39,720 nucleotides of DNA from Burkholderiales bacterium (GTDB lineage: Bacteria > Pseudomonadota > Gammaproteobacteria > Burkholderiales > SG8-41). The stretch is from the NCBI GenBank assembly GCA_019635015.1, contig JAHCAG010000026.1, positions 1-39,720 of the forward strand, read 5' to 3'. Positions 26,069 to 33,965 of the stretch are shown here, one piece after another (the first letter of the stretch is position 1; every line of letters begins with the position of its first letter). The notes beneath the pieces were generated by a model. The model searched no databases. It was not told the origin of the DNA and was given only the letters and a program-made list of their open reading frames with translations. The position numbers and the translations under genes were made by a program.

Positions 26069-26512
26069 TCAGTAACGGGCATAAACGGAATGACGGCCGT
26101 CCTTGCTGACCAGCAGTACGTTGTAGCGTTGCGGCGTAGGCGATTCCATGCCGGGCGAGCCCTGCGGCATGCCGGGCACGGCGAGGCCGGCCGCGGCGGG
26201 GCGTTCGGCGAGCAGGCGTTTGATTTCCCGCGCCGGCACATGACCCTCGATGGCATAACCATCGACGATGCCGGTATGGCAGCCGCCGAGGTTTTCCGGT
26301 ATGCCGCGGCGCTTGCGCTCGACAGCGGTGTCTTCGACTGCGACGGACTTCACACGGAAGCCGTTGGCGCGCAGATGGTCCATCCACGCGCCGCAGCAGC
26401 CTCAACTGGGGTTGAGATAAACGGTGACCAGCGGCGGTTCCTTGGCGCAGGCCAGTCCGGTCACTGCGGTGGCGGCGAATGCGGCGATGAATTGTCTGCG
26501 TTTGATCATCAT
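26069..26512 (-). CDS. DUF411 copper-cluster protein with in-frame UGA (candidate selenocysteine) at residue 37
   Basis: Read from ATG 26512 the protein begins MMIKRRQFIAAFAATAVTGL, a Tat-like signal with a possible lipobox (GLAC). It then runs to VTVYLNPS, meets UGA at 26404-26402, and continues GCCGAWMDHLRANGF through GGCHTGIVDGYAIEGHVP and LAVPGMPQGSPGME. That is complete DUF411, 147 residues in all. DUF411 members normally read NCGCCKAW here, so UGA replaces exactly the first Cys. GGAG, overlapping the stop of the cupredoxin gene, lies 10 bases before the ATG, supporting translation from the full start. A strong stem-loop follows the UGA at once. The internal ATG at 26383 (MDHL) has no ribosome site. 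A one-base nonsense mutation (TGC to TGA) is the alternative. The family is linked to copper loci; its function is unknown. Confidence 0.75.
26366..26392 (-). promoter_or_regulatory. Candidate bacterial SECIS stem-loop in the DUF411 mRNA
   Basis: In the mRNA, 9 bases after the UGA, GGCGCG pairs with CGCGCC, then UG with UG as two wobble pairs, then GAUG with CAUC, leaving the loop GAC. This gives 12 stacked pairs. The apical loop begins 21 nt after the UGA and starts with G. Both points fit the rules I know for bacterial SECIS elements (loop about 16-37 nt from UGA, G in the first loop positions). Not experimentally known. Confidence 0.5.
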
Positions 26513-26518
26513 GATGTC

Positions 26519-27022
26519 TTATCTCCGGGTGACGTTGATCTTGCCGACCATGCCGGCCTCGAAATGCCCGGGCAGCAGGCAGCCGAAATGGAATTCGCCG
26601 GCCCTGGTGAACTGCCAGACGATGGTTTCCGTCTTGCCGGGAGAGACATGGGCCATGTACGGCTCGTCGTGTTCCATGTTGGGGAATTTTTTCATCAGCT
26701 CCGCGTGTTCCTTCAGCTCGGCCATGTTGCCGAGCACGAACTCATGCATGACCTTGCCCGAGTTCCTGACGATGAAGCGGATGGTCTCGCCCTGTTTCAC
26801 GGTCAGCGCAGCCGGCGTGAAACGCATTTTGTCGTTCATGTCGACCTTGATCGTGCGGTCGATTCGTTTCGGGTCGCCCTGTTTGCCAAAGGCTTTTTCT
26901 TCCGGATTGATCGCGGCCGGTTTGCCGCTTTTTTTGCCATGGGCTTCACCATGTGCCCAGGCGGGTGCTGTCGAGAAAGCGGCAAGCATCAGTGCGGCCA
27001 CCAGCGGGTAACGGATGTTCAT
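26519..27022 (-). CDS. Secreted cupredoxin (plastocyanin-like copper protein)
   Basis: A 167-residue precursor with signal peptide MNIRYPLVAALMLAAFSTAP ending at AWA-HGEAHG. The type 1 copper ligands are H93 (MHEF), C148, H153 and M158 in GCLLPGHFEAGM. The protein is Lys- and Met-rich, as is usual for cupredoxins in copper resistance loci. It may carry electrons or copper in the periplasm with the multicopper oxidase encoded just upstream. AAGGA precedes the ATG. The stop overlaps the ribosome site of the DUF411 gene, so the two are coupled. Confidence 0.92.
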   Translation of the reverse strand: MNIRYPLVAALMLAAFSTAPAWAHGEAHGKKSGKPAAINPEEKAFGKQGDPKRIDRTIKVDMNDKMRFTPAALTVKQGETIRFIVRNSGKVMHEFVLGNMAELKEHAELMKKFPNMEHDEPYMAHVSPGKTETIVWQFTRAGEFHFGCLLPGHFEAGMVGKINVTRR

Positions 27023-27047
27023 CGAGCGTCCTTAATAAAAATAATAA

Positions 27048-27063
27048 TAAAATCAAATACTTA
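27048..27063 (-). repeat. AT-rich element AAGTATTTGATT, copy 3 (oxidase-cupredoxin junction)
   Basis: On the minus strand TAAGTATTTGATTTTA begins exactly with the TAA stop of the multicopper oxidase gene and leads into an AT-rich leader of the cupredoxin gene. It is the third exact copy of the 12-mer and is in the direction of transcription. Confidence 0.7.
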
Positions 27064-28449
27064 GTGATTGTGTCCGGAAGCCGGCTTGCGTGCCCGGAAT
27101 TCGCGATCCGGCGTGACAGCCGGTGCTGGCTTCGCCTGGGTCGCCGGTGGCGCTTCGCCGGTCCATTCGCGGGCCACGGTGCCCGGCGGATGCTTGAACC
27201 AGCCCGGATCCTTGTAATCGTTGCGCGCGAGGCCGTCGCGCACCTTGACCACCGTGAACATGCCACCCATCTCCAGCGGGCCGAAGGGACCATGGCCGGT
27301 CATCATCGGCAGGGTGTTGTCGGGCAGCGGCATTTCCATCTCGCCCATGTCGGCCATGCCGCGCTCGCCCATCACCATGTAGTCGGGCACCAGCTTCATG
27401 ATCTTCTGCGCGACGCCGCGATGATCGACGCCGATCATGGTCGGCACGCCGTGGCCCATTGCGTTCATCACATGGTGCGACTTGTGGCAATGGATGGCCC
27501 AGTCTCCCGGCACGTCAGCGGTGAACTCGAAGGCGCGCATCTGGCCGACGGCGACATCGACGGTGACTTCCGGCCAGCGTGCCGACTTCGGCACCCAGCC
27601 GCCGTCGGTGCAGGTGACCTCGAAATCGTAGCCGTGCATGTGCACAGGATGATTGGTCATCGTCAGGTTGCCGAAGCGGATGCGCACCCGGTCGCCGGTG
27701 CGCACGACGAAGGGATCGATGCCGGGAAAGGCGCGCGAGTTCCAGCACCACAGGTTGAAGTCGAGCATGGTATTGACCCTGGGCGTGGCGGCGCCGGGCT
27801 CTATGTCGAAGGCGTTGAGCAGGAACACGAAGTCGCGATCGACCTTCATGAAGTTCGGATTCTTCGGGTGGACCACCAGGAAACCCATCATGCCCATCGC
27901 CATCTGCACCATCTCGTCGGCATGGGGGTGGTACATGAAAGTCCCGGACTTCTTCATCTCGAATTCGTAGACGAAGGTCTTGCCGGCCGGTATCTGCGGC
28001 TGGGTCAGTCCGCCGACACCGTCCATGCCGTTGGGCAGCAGGATGCCGTGCCAGTGGATGGTGGTGTGTTCCGGCAGCCTGTTGGTGACGAAAATGCGCA
28101 CCTTGTCGCCCTCGACACATTCGATGGTCGGCCCTGGTGACTGGCCGTTGTATCCCCAGAGGTTGGCGGTCATGCCGGGGGCGATCTGGCGGCGTACCGG
28201 TTCGGCGATGAGATGGAATTCCTTCCAGCCGCGGTTCATGCGCCAGGGCAGGGTCCAGCCGTTCAATGTGGCGACCGGGTTGTAGGGGCGACCGTTGGGG
28301 GGTGACAGCGGCGGCTGCATGTTGGGCGAGGTTTGCATCGGTGCTTCGGGCACGGCACCTTGCGCGGCGCGGCTGACCGTGGCGGCGCCAAGCAGTGCGG
28401 CGCCGGAAGCACGCAGGAAGTTGCGTCGTTTGTTCATCGGGTTATCCAT
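27061..28449 (-). CDS. Tat-exported multicopper oxidase (CopA-like)
   Basis: A 462-residue precursor. MDNPMNKRRNFLRASGAALL has a twin-arginine motif. Copper motifs in order are HWHG, YHPHADEM, NHPVHMHGYDF and HCHKSHHVMNAM; the last is HCH-x3-H-x4-M with a Met axial ligand, so type 1 and trinuclear sites look complete. The C-terminal part is Met-rich (GMADMGEMEMPLPDNTLPMM), typical of cuprous oxidases. It probably oxidises Cu(I) to the less toxic Cu(II) in the periplasm. GGAGG supports ATG 28449, 2 bases after the TolC-family stop; ATG 28437 is the alternative. The long frame upstream to 29133 overlaps that gene and is not real. Confidence 0.94.
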   Translation of the reverse strand: MDNPMNKRRNFLRASGAALLGAATVSRAAQGAVPEAPMQTSPNMQPPLSPPNGRPYNPVATLNGWTLPWRMNRGWKEFHLIAEPVRRQIAPGMTANLWGYNGQSPGPTIECVEGDKVRIFVTNRLPEHTTIHWHGILLPNGMDGVGGLTQPQIPAGKTFVYEFEMKKSGTFMYHPHADEMVQMAMGMMGFLVVHPKNPNFMKVDRDFVFLLNAFDIEPGAATPRVNTMLDFNLWCWNSRAFPGIDPFVVRTGDRVRIRFGNLTMTNHPVHMHGYDFEVTCTDGGWVPKSARWPEVTVDVAVGQMRAFEFTADVPGDWAIHCHKSHHVMNAMGHGVPTMIGVDHRGVAQKIMKLVPDYMVMGERGMADMGEMEMPLPDNTLPMMTGHGPFGPLEMGGMFTVVKVRDGLARNDYKDPGWFKHPPGTVAREWTGEAPPATQAKPAPAVTPDREFRARKPASGHNH

Positions 28450-28451
28450 GT

Positions 28452-29864
28452 TCAGTGGCCTCCGCCCGCTGCCGGGGCAGCAGTGCGCATGTTTGCGCCC
28501 GGGGCGCTGATGGCGCCGGGCGACTTGCCGTTGATGGCGAACTGCAGCGTGGCATCCGCAATCCAGAAATCGCGCTGTGCCTCGATGCTGCTGATCACTG
28601 CGCCGACCTGCTGCCGTGATTCGGCCAGCAGCTCGAACACGCTCATCAGCATGCCGTTGTAACGCAGCAGTGTTTCTTCGCTGATGCGCAGGCGCAGCGG
28701 CACCACCTCGTCGCGATAATGCCGGGCGATGTCGTAGGCGGTGCGCCAGGCGCCCCAGGCCTCGCGCACTTCGGAGCGCGCGCGCACGGCGAGGTCTGCC
28801 GCGCGGTTCACGGCCTGCATGTACGTGTGTTCGGCGCGCGCGTTCCTGGCCGTGCCGAAATCGAATATCGGCAGCCGCAGTTCGATTTCGTAGCCGGTCT
28901 GCCGCGGCTCTCCGCTCTCGCTGTTGCGGATGTATTTCGCTTCGAGCACGCTGAACCAGCCGGTGGTCTTCGTCAGTCCCAGGGTGCCGGCGATGTTGGC
29001 GGCGTCCTGCATTGCGCCCTGCAGGTCGAGGCGCTGGCGCATCGCCTGCTGCTCGATGTCCGCAATTTCGCGGGGGGATTGCGGCAGGTCGGGCAGCCGT
29101 TCCGGCAACCGGTAGGCGAGCTGGTCGCCCCACAGGCCCATCATCCGGTTGAGCTGTTCGCGCGCGGCGAGTGCAGACTGGCGCGCGCGCGCCAGTTGCG
29201 TGGCGGCATCGGCGTAAAAGGCCTGTTCGCGGGCCTGGTCGAGCTTGCTGAAATTGCCGGCACGGGCCATGCGTCGGGCCAGTTCCGCCGCAGCTTCGGC
29301 GGCGGACTTGACCTGTTCCGCATAACTGGCGGATTGCTGCGCGGCAACCGCATGGATCCAGGCGCGCCGGGTGTCGGCGGCGACCTGCAGGATTTCCGCG
29401 GTCAGCCGGTTCTGCGCGATCTGGAAGCGTTCGCCTTCGATGCGGGTGCGCACCGGCAGGGTGAGCAGTCCCAGCAGGTCAAAAATGAAGGCGCGCTCGT
29501 ATTCGACGACCTCGCCGCGGTGCACGCGGCCGAAGGAGAAGCCCGGGTTGCGCAGGCGGCCGGCTTGCACCAGATCGGCTTCGGCGATGCCGAGTTCGGC
29601 GTACTGCGCCTGCAGGCCGCGGTTGTTGAGCAGCGCGATCTGCACCGCGGCGTCGGCAGTCAGCGGCTGGGCGAGCAGCTTGCGCACTTCATCGGCTGCG
29701 CGATCTGCATCTGCTTCGCTCTTGATCCACGGTGCCTGCTGGCTGAGGCCGCGCGCGGTGAGCGCTTCGCTGACATTGCGGGTGCCACCGTCTTCCGAGA
29801 AAGTGGTACAGCCGCCGAGCAGCAGGGCCATCGCTGCAATCATGAACTTGCGCAGGGCGCTCAT
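28452..29864 (-). CDS. TolC-family outer membrane lipoprotein
   Basis: A 470-residue precursor with lipoprotein signal MSALRKFMIAAMALLLGGC. The long helices of the TolC/OEP fold are visible twice (around ALLNNRGLQAQYAELGIAEA and the Ala/Arg-rich stretch EQVKSAAEAAAELARRMARA, then again near RARSEVREAWGAWRTAYDIA), with LRLPIFDFG as a barrel strand. Such proteins form outer-membrane exit ducts for RND or MFP pumps. No pump or adaptor gene is present in the window, which is unusual. Its ATG overlaps the stop of the preceding small gene by 4 bases, and the oxidase gene follows after 2 bases. Confidence 0.9.
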   Translation of the reverse strand: MSALRKFMIAAMALLLGGCTTFSEDGGTRNVSEALTARGLSQQAPWIKSEADADRAADEVRKLLAQPLTADAAVQIALLNNRGLQAQYAELGIAEADLVQAGRLRNPGFSFGRVHRGEVVEYERAFIFDLLGLLTLPVRTRIEGERFQIAQNRLTAEILQVAADTRRAWIHAVAAQQSASYAEQVKSAAEAAAELARRMARAGNFSKLDQAREQAFYADAATQLARARQSALAAREQLNRMMGLWGDQLAYRLPERLPDLPQSPREIADIEQQAMRQRLDLQGAMQDAANIAGTLGLTKTTGWFSVLEAKYIRNSESGEPRQTGYEIELRLPIFDFGTARNARAEHTYMQAVNRAADLAVRARSEVREAWGAWRTAYDIARHYRDEVVPLRLRISEETLLRYNGMLMSVFELLAESRQQVGAVISSIEAQRDFWIADATLQFAINGKSPGAISAPGANMRTAAPAAGGGH

Positions 29865-30166
29865 TTCTGTTCCCCGGGATGATGTCCGGCATGTCCGCCA
29901 GCCTTGTCGGGTTTCGGGCCCGGGGCCGTGCCGCGGAGGATGCCGATGTGCCCCCCGATGCGGGCAACCTCGTCATTCAGTTCGCGCCAGGGTCCGGGTT
30001 TTTCGTCCCCCAGTGGCCGGTAGCCGGCAAAAGCCGAAGCATAAGCTGGCGCCGGCACGACGACGGCCGGATCAGCGGGATGGCTGCGCTTGCCCTGCTG
30101 CGCGGCTGCGGGTTGCAGCCAGGCGGCAGCGAGCGCGCAGCACAGGACTGCGAATTTCGCTTGCAT
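29861..30166 (-). CDS. Small secreted protein of the copper cluster
   Basis: A 101-residue precursor with signal peptide MQAKFAVLCCALAAAWLQPA (cleavage near AAA-QQG). The mature part has AYASAFAGYRPLGDEKPGPW, a WRELNDEVARIGGHIGILRG helix-like segment, and a His-rich tail GGHAGHHPG that could bind metal. Similar small proteins precede TolC-family genes in other copper loci. GGGGA lies before the ATG at 30166; the frame up to 30235 has no start support. Function unknown. Confidence 0.8.
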   Translation of the reverse strand: MQAKFAVLCCALAAAWLQPAAAQQGKRSHPADPAVVVPAPAYASAFAGYRPLGDEKPGPWRELNDEVARIGGHIGILRGTAPGPKPDKAGGHAGHHPGEQK

Positions 30167-30255
30167 GTGATTCCCCGATGCAGGTTGCGGGCAGGTGAGT
30201 GCCCGACATGACGCCGGCGCACAGGGCGCAGGCATCGTTGCAGTTCAGACGGGAA

Positions 30256-30615
30256 TCAGGCCCGGGGCGGGCGCTGGGGCAGTTCGGGGATGTAAAGCGT
30301 TGCGAGTGAAGAAACGCGTGATACCAGTATGCGCGGGACTTCGGCGATGCCGGCAATCAGGGCCGGTGCGCCTGCGGATACCACATGGTGACAGCAGGAG
30401 TGTCCGCCGGCCGGATCTGCAGTGCCGCTGTCGCTCTGGTGATGATGGTCCATGGCGACATCCGCCGGTGCGTGCTGCTCATGATGCTGATCATGTCCGT
30501 CACCGTGCATCGTCTGCGCATCGGTGCAGGCCATTGCCGGCGTATATGCGGCAAGACCCTGCGCGGGCAGGGCAAGCAGCAGTATGGCGACCAGCAGTGC
30601 ACGGAAGCGGTTCAT
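30256..30615 (-). CDS. His-rich secreted protein, first gene of the copper cluster (DUF2946-like)
   Basis: A 119-residue precursor with signal peptide MNRFRALLVAILLLALPAQG. It continues with a His/Asp/Met-rich stretch (HGDGHDQHHEQHAP, MDHHHQ), HSCCHH, and a terminal IPELPQRPPRA. The latter resembles the ending of DUF2946-type proteins found at metal loci. The many His and Cys suggest metal binding in the periplasm. No ribosome site precedes ATG 30615, and a promoter-like element ends 9 bases before it, so the transcript may be leaderless. The long frame to 30702 has no signal sequence and is rejected. Confidence 0.78.
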   Translation of the reverse strand: MNRFRALLVAILLLALPAQGLAAYTPAMACTDAQTMHGDGHDQHHEQHAPADVAMDHHHQSDSGTADPAGGHSCCHHVVSAGAPALIAGIAEVPRILVSRVSSLATLYIPELPQRPPRA

Positions 30616-30624
30616 CGGGTGCGA

Positions 30625-30653
30625 GTGTAAGTGAATCCTGAATTTTCCTGCAA
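30625..30653 (-). promoter_or_regulatory. Predicted promoter of the copper cluster
   Basis: On the minus strand TTGCAG, 17 bases, TTACAC. The expected transcript start is about 3 bases before the ATG at 30615, which would give a leaderless or near-leaderless mRNA. I could not recognise a CueR or CusR operator with confidence. Confidence 0.4.
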
Positions 30654-30783
30654 TCGCCGATCTGACCCCAAGACAGGTCTTTGGTTCGCAGGCATGGCGC
30701 ATCCCGTTTTTACCGGGTGTGCAACTTCAGTCAGGGCACTGCATGGATCAATTACCTGATTCTGATGAAGTTTTGAAATCAGA

Positions 30784-30818
30784 TGTCGAAAAGTCAACTG
30801 AAATGACGAAAAGTCAGC
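30784..30818 (+). repeat. Tandem 15-bp direct repeats upstream of the TPS exoprotein gene
   Basis: TGTCGAAAAGTCAAC (30784-30798) and TGACGAAAAGTCAGC (30804-30818) are 20 bases apart, two turns of the helix. A partial inverted copy (TGACTTTTTT) starts at 30861. The set lies 90-125 bases before the exoprotein start, in the divergent region shared with the copper cluster. It looks like paired binding sites for a regulator. Confidence 0.55.
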
Positions 30819-30907
30819 AAAATCCGGGTTCAAAATCAAGCCATAACATGTTGTAAATAATGACTTTTTTCACTTGATTTTGCGGCCGGCATCGTTACAC
30901 TGCCCGC

Positions 30908-33892
30908 GTGCGAAAAGTTTCCAAACATGACTTGCTTCCCCGGCTGTCCGTACTGGCCGTTGCCGCCTGTTTCAGCGGTGCGGCGCTGGCCAATCCGTCG
31001 AACCCGACGGTGGTGCACGGCACGGCCACGTTCCAGCAGGCCGGCAACATCCTCAACATCACCAACAGTGCCAACGCGATCATCAACTGGGGCTCGTTCT
31101 CGATCAGCGTCGGCGAACTGACCCGCTTCATCCAACCTTCCGCCCTGTCGGCGGTGCTGAACCGCGTGACCGGCCAGGATCCCTCGGTGATCCTCGGCGC
31201 ATTGCAGTCGAACGGCCGGGTGTTCCTGATCAACCCCAACGGCATCGTCTTCGGCGCCGGCTCGCAGGTGGACGTGGCCGGCCTGGTGGCCTCGACGCTG
31301 AACCTGAGCAACGACGACTTTCTCAACAACCGCATGCGCTTCACCGACGGCGCGGGTGCGGGCAGTGTCCTGAACCAGGGCCAGATCACCGGCGGCAGTG
31401 TCTACCTGGTGGGCAATGCGGTGAGCAACAACGGCCTGATCACCAGCCCCAACGGCGAAGTGGTGCTGGCGGCGGGCAACAGCGTGGAACTGGTGAGCCC
31501 GGGCACGCCGAACCTGCGGGTGGAGGTGGTGGCGGCGGAGAACGAGGCGCGCAACCTCGGCACGATCAGCGCGGAGGCCGGGCGCATCGGCATCTACGCG
31601 GGGCTGATCAACAACTCCGGCACGCTCAACGCCAGCAGTGCGGTCGCGGAAGGCGGGCGTATCCTGTTGAAAGCGAAAAAAGACATCACGCTGACATCAA
31701 CCAGCGTCATCGATGCCAGCGGTCAGGGTGGTGGCGAGATCATCGCCTTTGCCGACAACAACATGTACGTCGATGGTGTGCTGAATGCTTCGGCGCCGGT
31801 CAGTGGTGATGGCGGTTTTATCGAAACTTCCGGCAAGAACCGCGTTAAGGTTGCTGATTCAGTGGTGATCAGCACTTCGGCGGTGAACGGCAAGACGGGA
31901 ACATGGCTGATTGACCCCACCGATTTCGTGATCGCCTATGGTGGCGGCGATATCTCCGGCGGGACGCTGGGGGGGCTGCTGGATCTCAACAATGTGGTGT
32001 TTGCATCCACAAACGGTGCTAGTGGTTACGGCGGCGATATTCTCGTCAACGATGGAATTTACTGGAGCAGTGACAACAGCCTGACCCTGACGGCGATTAA
32101 TAACGTCGTAGTGAATGAAGCCATATCCAACGGCGGCGGCAGTGGCGGCCTGAATCTGTATGCCGGCTGGAACGGCAGTGGCGATCCGGCGACCCCCACG
32201 CTGGTACCTTCGGTGGGCGATGTAATTGTTAATGCACCCATCAGCGTCGGCTCGGCTCTCAAAATGGCTGCGGGCAATGACATCCTGATTTTTAACGGTG
32301 TTCAGGTCTACGGGCGCGGTGGCGGGGACGGCGGTGGTTCCGCCAGCATCATGCTGACCGGCCGATCGGTAGTAATCGACGACTGGGTGGCTGCATACGG
32401 ACAGCCTGGTTATGCCTCCGGCATTGCAGGCGGTAACGCCAATATCACGATTGCTGCCGGGACGGATGGCGTAACGGTGTACGGCGGGCTTAGTGCCCAA
32501 GCCGCCTATGGCGGCTCCGGTGGTGTGGGCGGCAATGCCGGAATCCAGGTCACATCGGCAGGCAATGTGAATGTTTATAACCTCGTTGAGGCGCGCGCCG
32601 GCGGGGACTACTACGTTAGCGCCAATGGTGGCAATGCCAGCATCCAGTTGACCAGTTCGGGTGGCAGCATCAACGTCATAGACGGCGGAGAGATTTCTGC
32701 GCGCGGAGGTGACGGTGGTTTGTTTAACGGCGGTTCTGCGCTGGTTAAACTGAATGCCGCGCAAGGCATCCAGATCGACGGTTCAGAAGGTTGCTGCACT
32801 TCTGTGGAGGCTCGCGGAGGTAGCGGTGATACTGGCGGCAGTGCTGTCGTGGAACTGGTCAACACCGGCTCTTCAAGTGCGATCACGGTTTCCAACGGCG
32901 CCTATGTTGATGCGCGAGGCGGCGATGGACCGGAAGGTGGTGTCGGTGGTTCCGCGCTGACCACCTTCATATCTTCCGGCGGCATCGTCCTGAACAACTC
33001 CCAGTCCTCGGCGCAGGGGGGGCATACCTATTTTTACGACGGTACAGGCGGTGCAGCGACGTTCAGCATGTTTGCCGGCGGTAATGTGCAGATCGAAGGT
33101 GCAGAAGGGGTTGCAAGGGGAGGCGAGGGGGCCGCGGGCGGCAGTGCCGCGGTTCTGGTGGTTGCCGGAGGTAATGTCAATATCAACAATTACTATTATT
33201 ACGGCCTGCACTCTTCCGGAGGTAATGGCGTAAACGGTGACGGGTTGGCATCCACGGTGGTTTCCGCGTCCGGTGACGTCAACCTCAGTAACGCCTATCT
33301 TAGCAGCGGAGGTGTGGTCGGTTTGGGGGCAGGCAACAACATAGTGGTGGACTATGGTTCCGGTGTTTACGGCAGCACCGGTCTCAGCGTCAGCGCACTG
33401 GGCAATCTGTCCGTGACGAACCAGAGCTATATGAGTGGCGGCAGCGGCAATGCCTTCATCAACACCGGCGGCAACGTATTGGTCGATCAGAGCGAGATCT
33501 ACGGCAGTCCGGATGTATTCATGCAGGTGGGCGGCGTCATCGACATCAATGGCACATTGGCCTACGGGGGCAAGATCTCGGCTTCCTCGCCTAGTACCAT
33601 CAACATCAACTTCACCAGCACGAGCGGCGGGTTTGCGGTGAACGGTATTGCCGGCCTGGTTTACGATCCCGCGACCAATACCGGATTTTTTGTGAACGGA
33701 GTCGGGGCATCCATAGGCAACGGCATCAACATTGTTTATTCCGGAACACCGCCTGACACCCTGAACATACCGACCGAAACTCTGCTCGTGGCCATGGGCG
33801 CATCGACCAAACCGCCCGATCCCGACAAGGACAAAAACGTTTTTGACGAAGTCAGCGAAGAGAAGAAAAAGGACGCACCGGTATGCCGTTGA
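30908..33892 (+). CDS. Two-partner secretion exoprotein (filamentous haemagglutinin N-terminal domain)
   Basis: A 994-residue protein starting at GTG. Signal peptide residues 1-28 (ending GAALA-NP). The TPS secretion domain (about 29-280) contains VVHGTATFQQAGNILNITNS, INWGSFSI, NGRVFLINPNGIVFGAGSQV and SPNGEVVLAAGNSVEL, all family landmarks. The rest is a Gly/Asn/Ser-rich beta-helix with repeats such as GGNA-I and GGNV. It ends in a charged tail KDKNVFDEVSEEKKKDAPVC with one terminal Cys, unlike the long C-termini of large haemagglutinins. A surface adhesin or shed exoprotein is likely. No ribosome site precedes the GTG, so the start is the least certain part. A terminator follows, and the transporter gene is next. 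Confidence 0.9.
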   Translation: MRKVSKHDLLPRLSVLAVAACFSGAALANPSNPTVVHGTATFQQAGNILNITNSANAIINWGSFSISVGELTRFIQPSALSAVLNRVTGQDPSVILGALQSNGRVFLINPNGIVFGAGSQVDVAGLVASTLNLSNDDFLNNRMRFTDGAGAGSVLNQGQITGGSVYLVGNAVSNNGLITSPNGEVVLAAGNSVELVSPGTPNLRVEVVAAENEARNLGTISAEAGRIGIYAGLINNSGTLNASSAVAEGGRILLKAKKDITLTSTSVIDASGQGGGEIIAFADNNMYVDGVLNASAPVSGDGGFIETSGKNRVKVADSVVISTSAVNGKTGTWLIDPTDFVIAYGGGDISGGTLGGLLDLNNVVFASTNGASGYGGDILVNDGIYWSSDNSLTLTAINNVVVNEAISNGGGSGGLNLYAGWNGSGDPATPTLVPSVGDVIVNAPISVGSALKMAAGNDILIFNGVQVYGRGGGDGGGSASIMLTGRSVVIDDWVAAYGQPGYASGIAGGNANITIAAGTDGVTVYGGLSAQAAYGGSGGVGGNAGIQVTSAGNVNVYNLVEARAGGDYYVSANGGNASIQLTSSGGSINVIDGGEISARGGDGGLFNGGSALVKLNAAQGIQIDGSEGCCTSVEARGGSGDTGGSAVVELVNTGSSSAITVSNGAYVDARGGDGPEGGVGGSALTTFISSGGIVLNNSQSSAQGGHTYFYDGTGGAATFSMFAGGNVQIEGAEGVARGGEGAAGGSAAVLVVAGGNVNINNYYYYGLHSSGGNGVNGDGLASTVVSASGDVNLSNAYLSSGGVVGLGAGNNIVVDYGSGVYGSTGLSVSALGNLSVTNQSYMSGGSGNAFINTGGNVLVDQSEIYGSPDVFMQVGGVIDINGTLAYGGKISASSPSTININFTSTSGGFAVNGIAGLVYDPATNTGFFVNGVGASIGNGINIVYSGTPPDTLNIPTETLLVAMGASTKPPDPDKDKNVFDEVSEEKKKDAPVCR

Positions 33893-33916
33893 CGATGGCT
33901 TATCGCTGATCGAATC

Positions 33917-33944
33917 GCCCCGGCCCCGAGCCGGGGCTTTTTTT
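33917..33944 (+). terminator. Rho-independent terminator after the exoprotein gene
   Basis: GCCCCGGC and GCCGGGGC form an 8-bp stem with a 5-base loop, followed by seven T. It lies 24 bases after the stop and separates the exoprotein transcript from that of its transporter. Confidence 0.93.
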
Positions 33945-33965
33945 GACGCGCAGCAGGGAGTGTTG

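Noticed and set aside
26069..26071. The terminal TGA of the DUF411 gene as a second selenocysteine codon
   Set aside because: The family ends at about this point and readthrough would run into the CusF-like leader; it is the ordinary stop.
26069..26383. DUF411 gene as a shorter protein starting at the internal ATG (MDHL)
   Set aside because: No ribosome site precedes that ATG, and it would lack the signal peptide and the GCC metal motif; the full frame from 26512 with UGA recoding, or a pseudogene, explains the data better.
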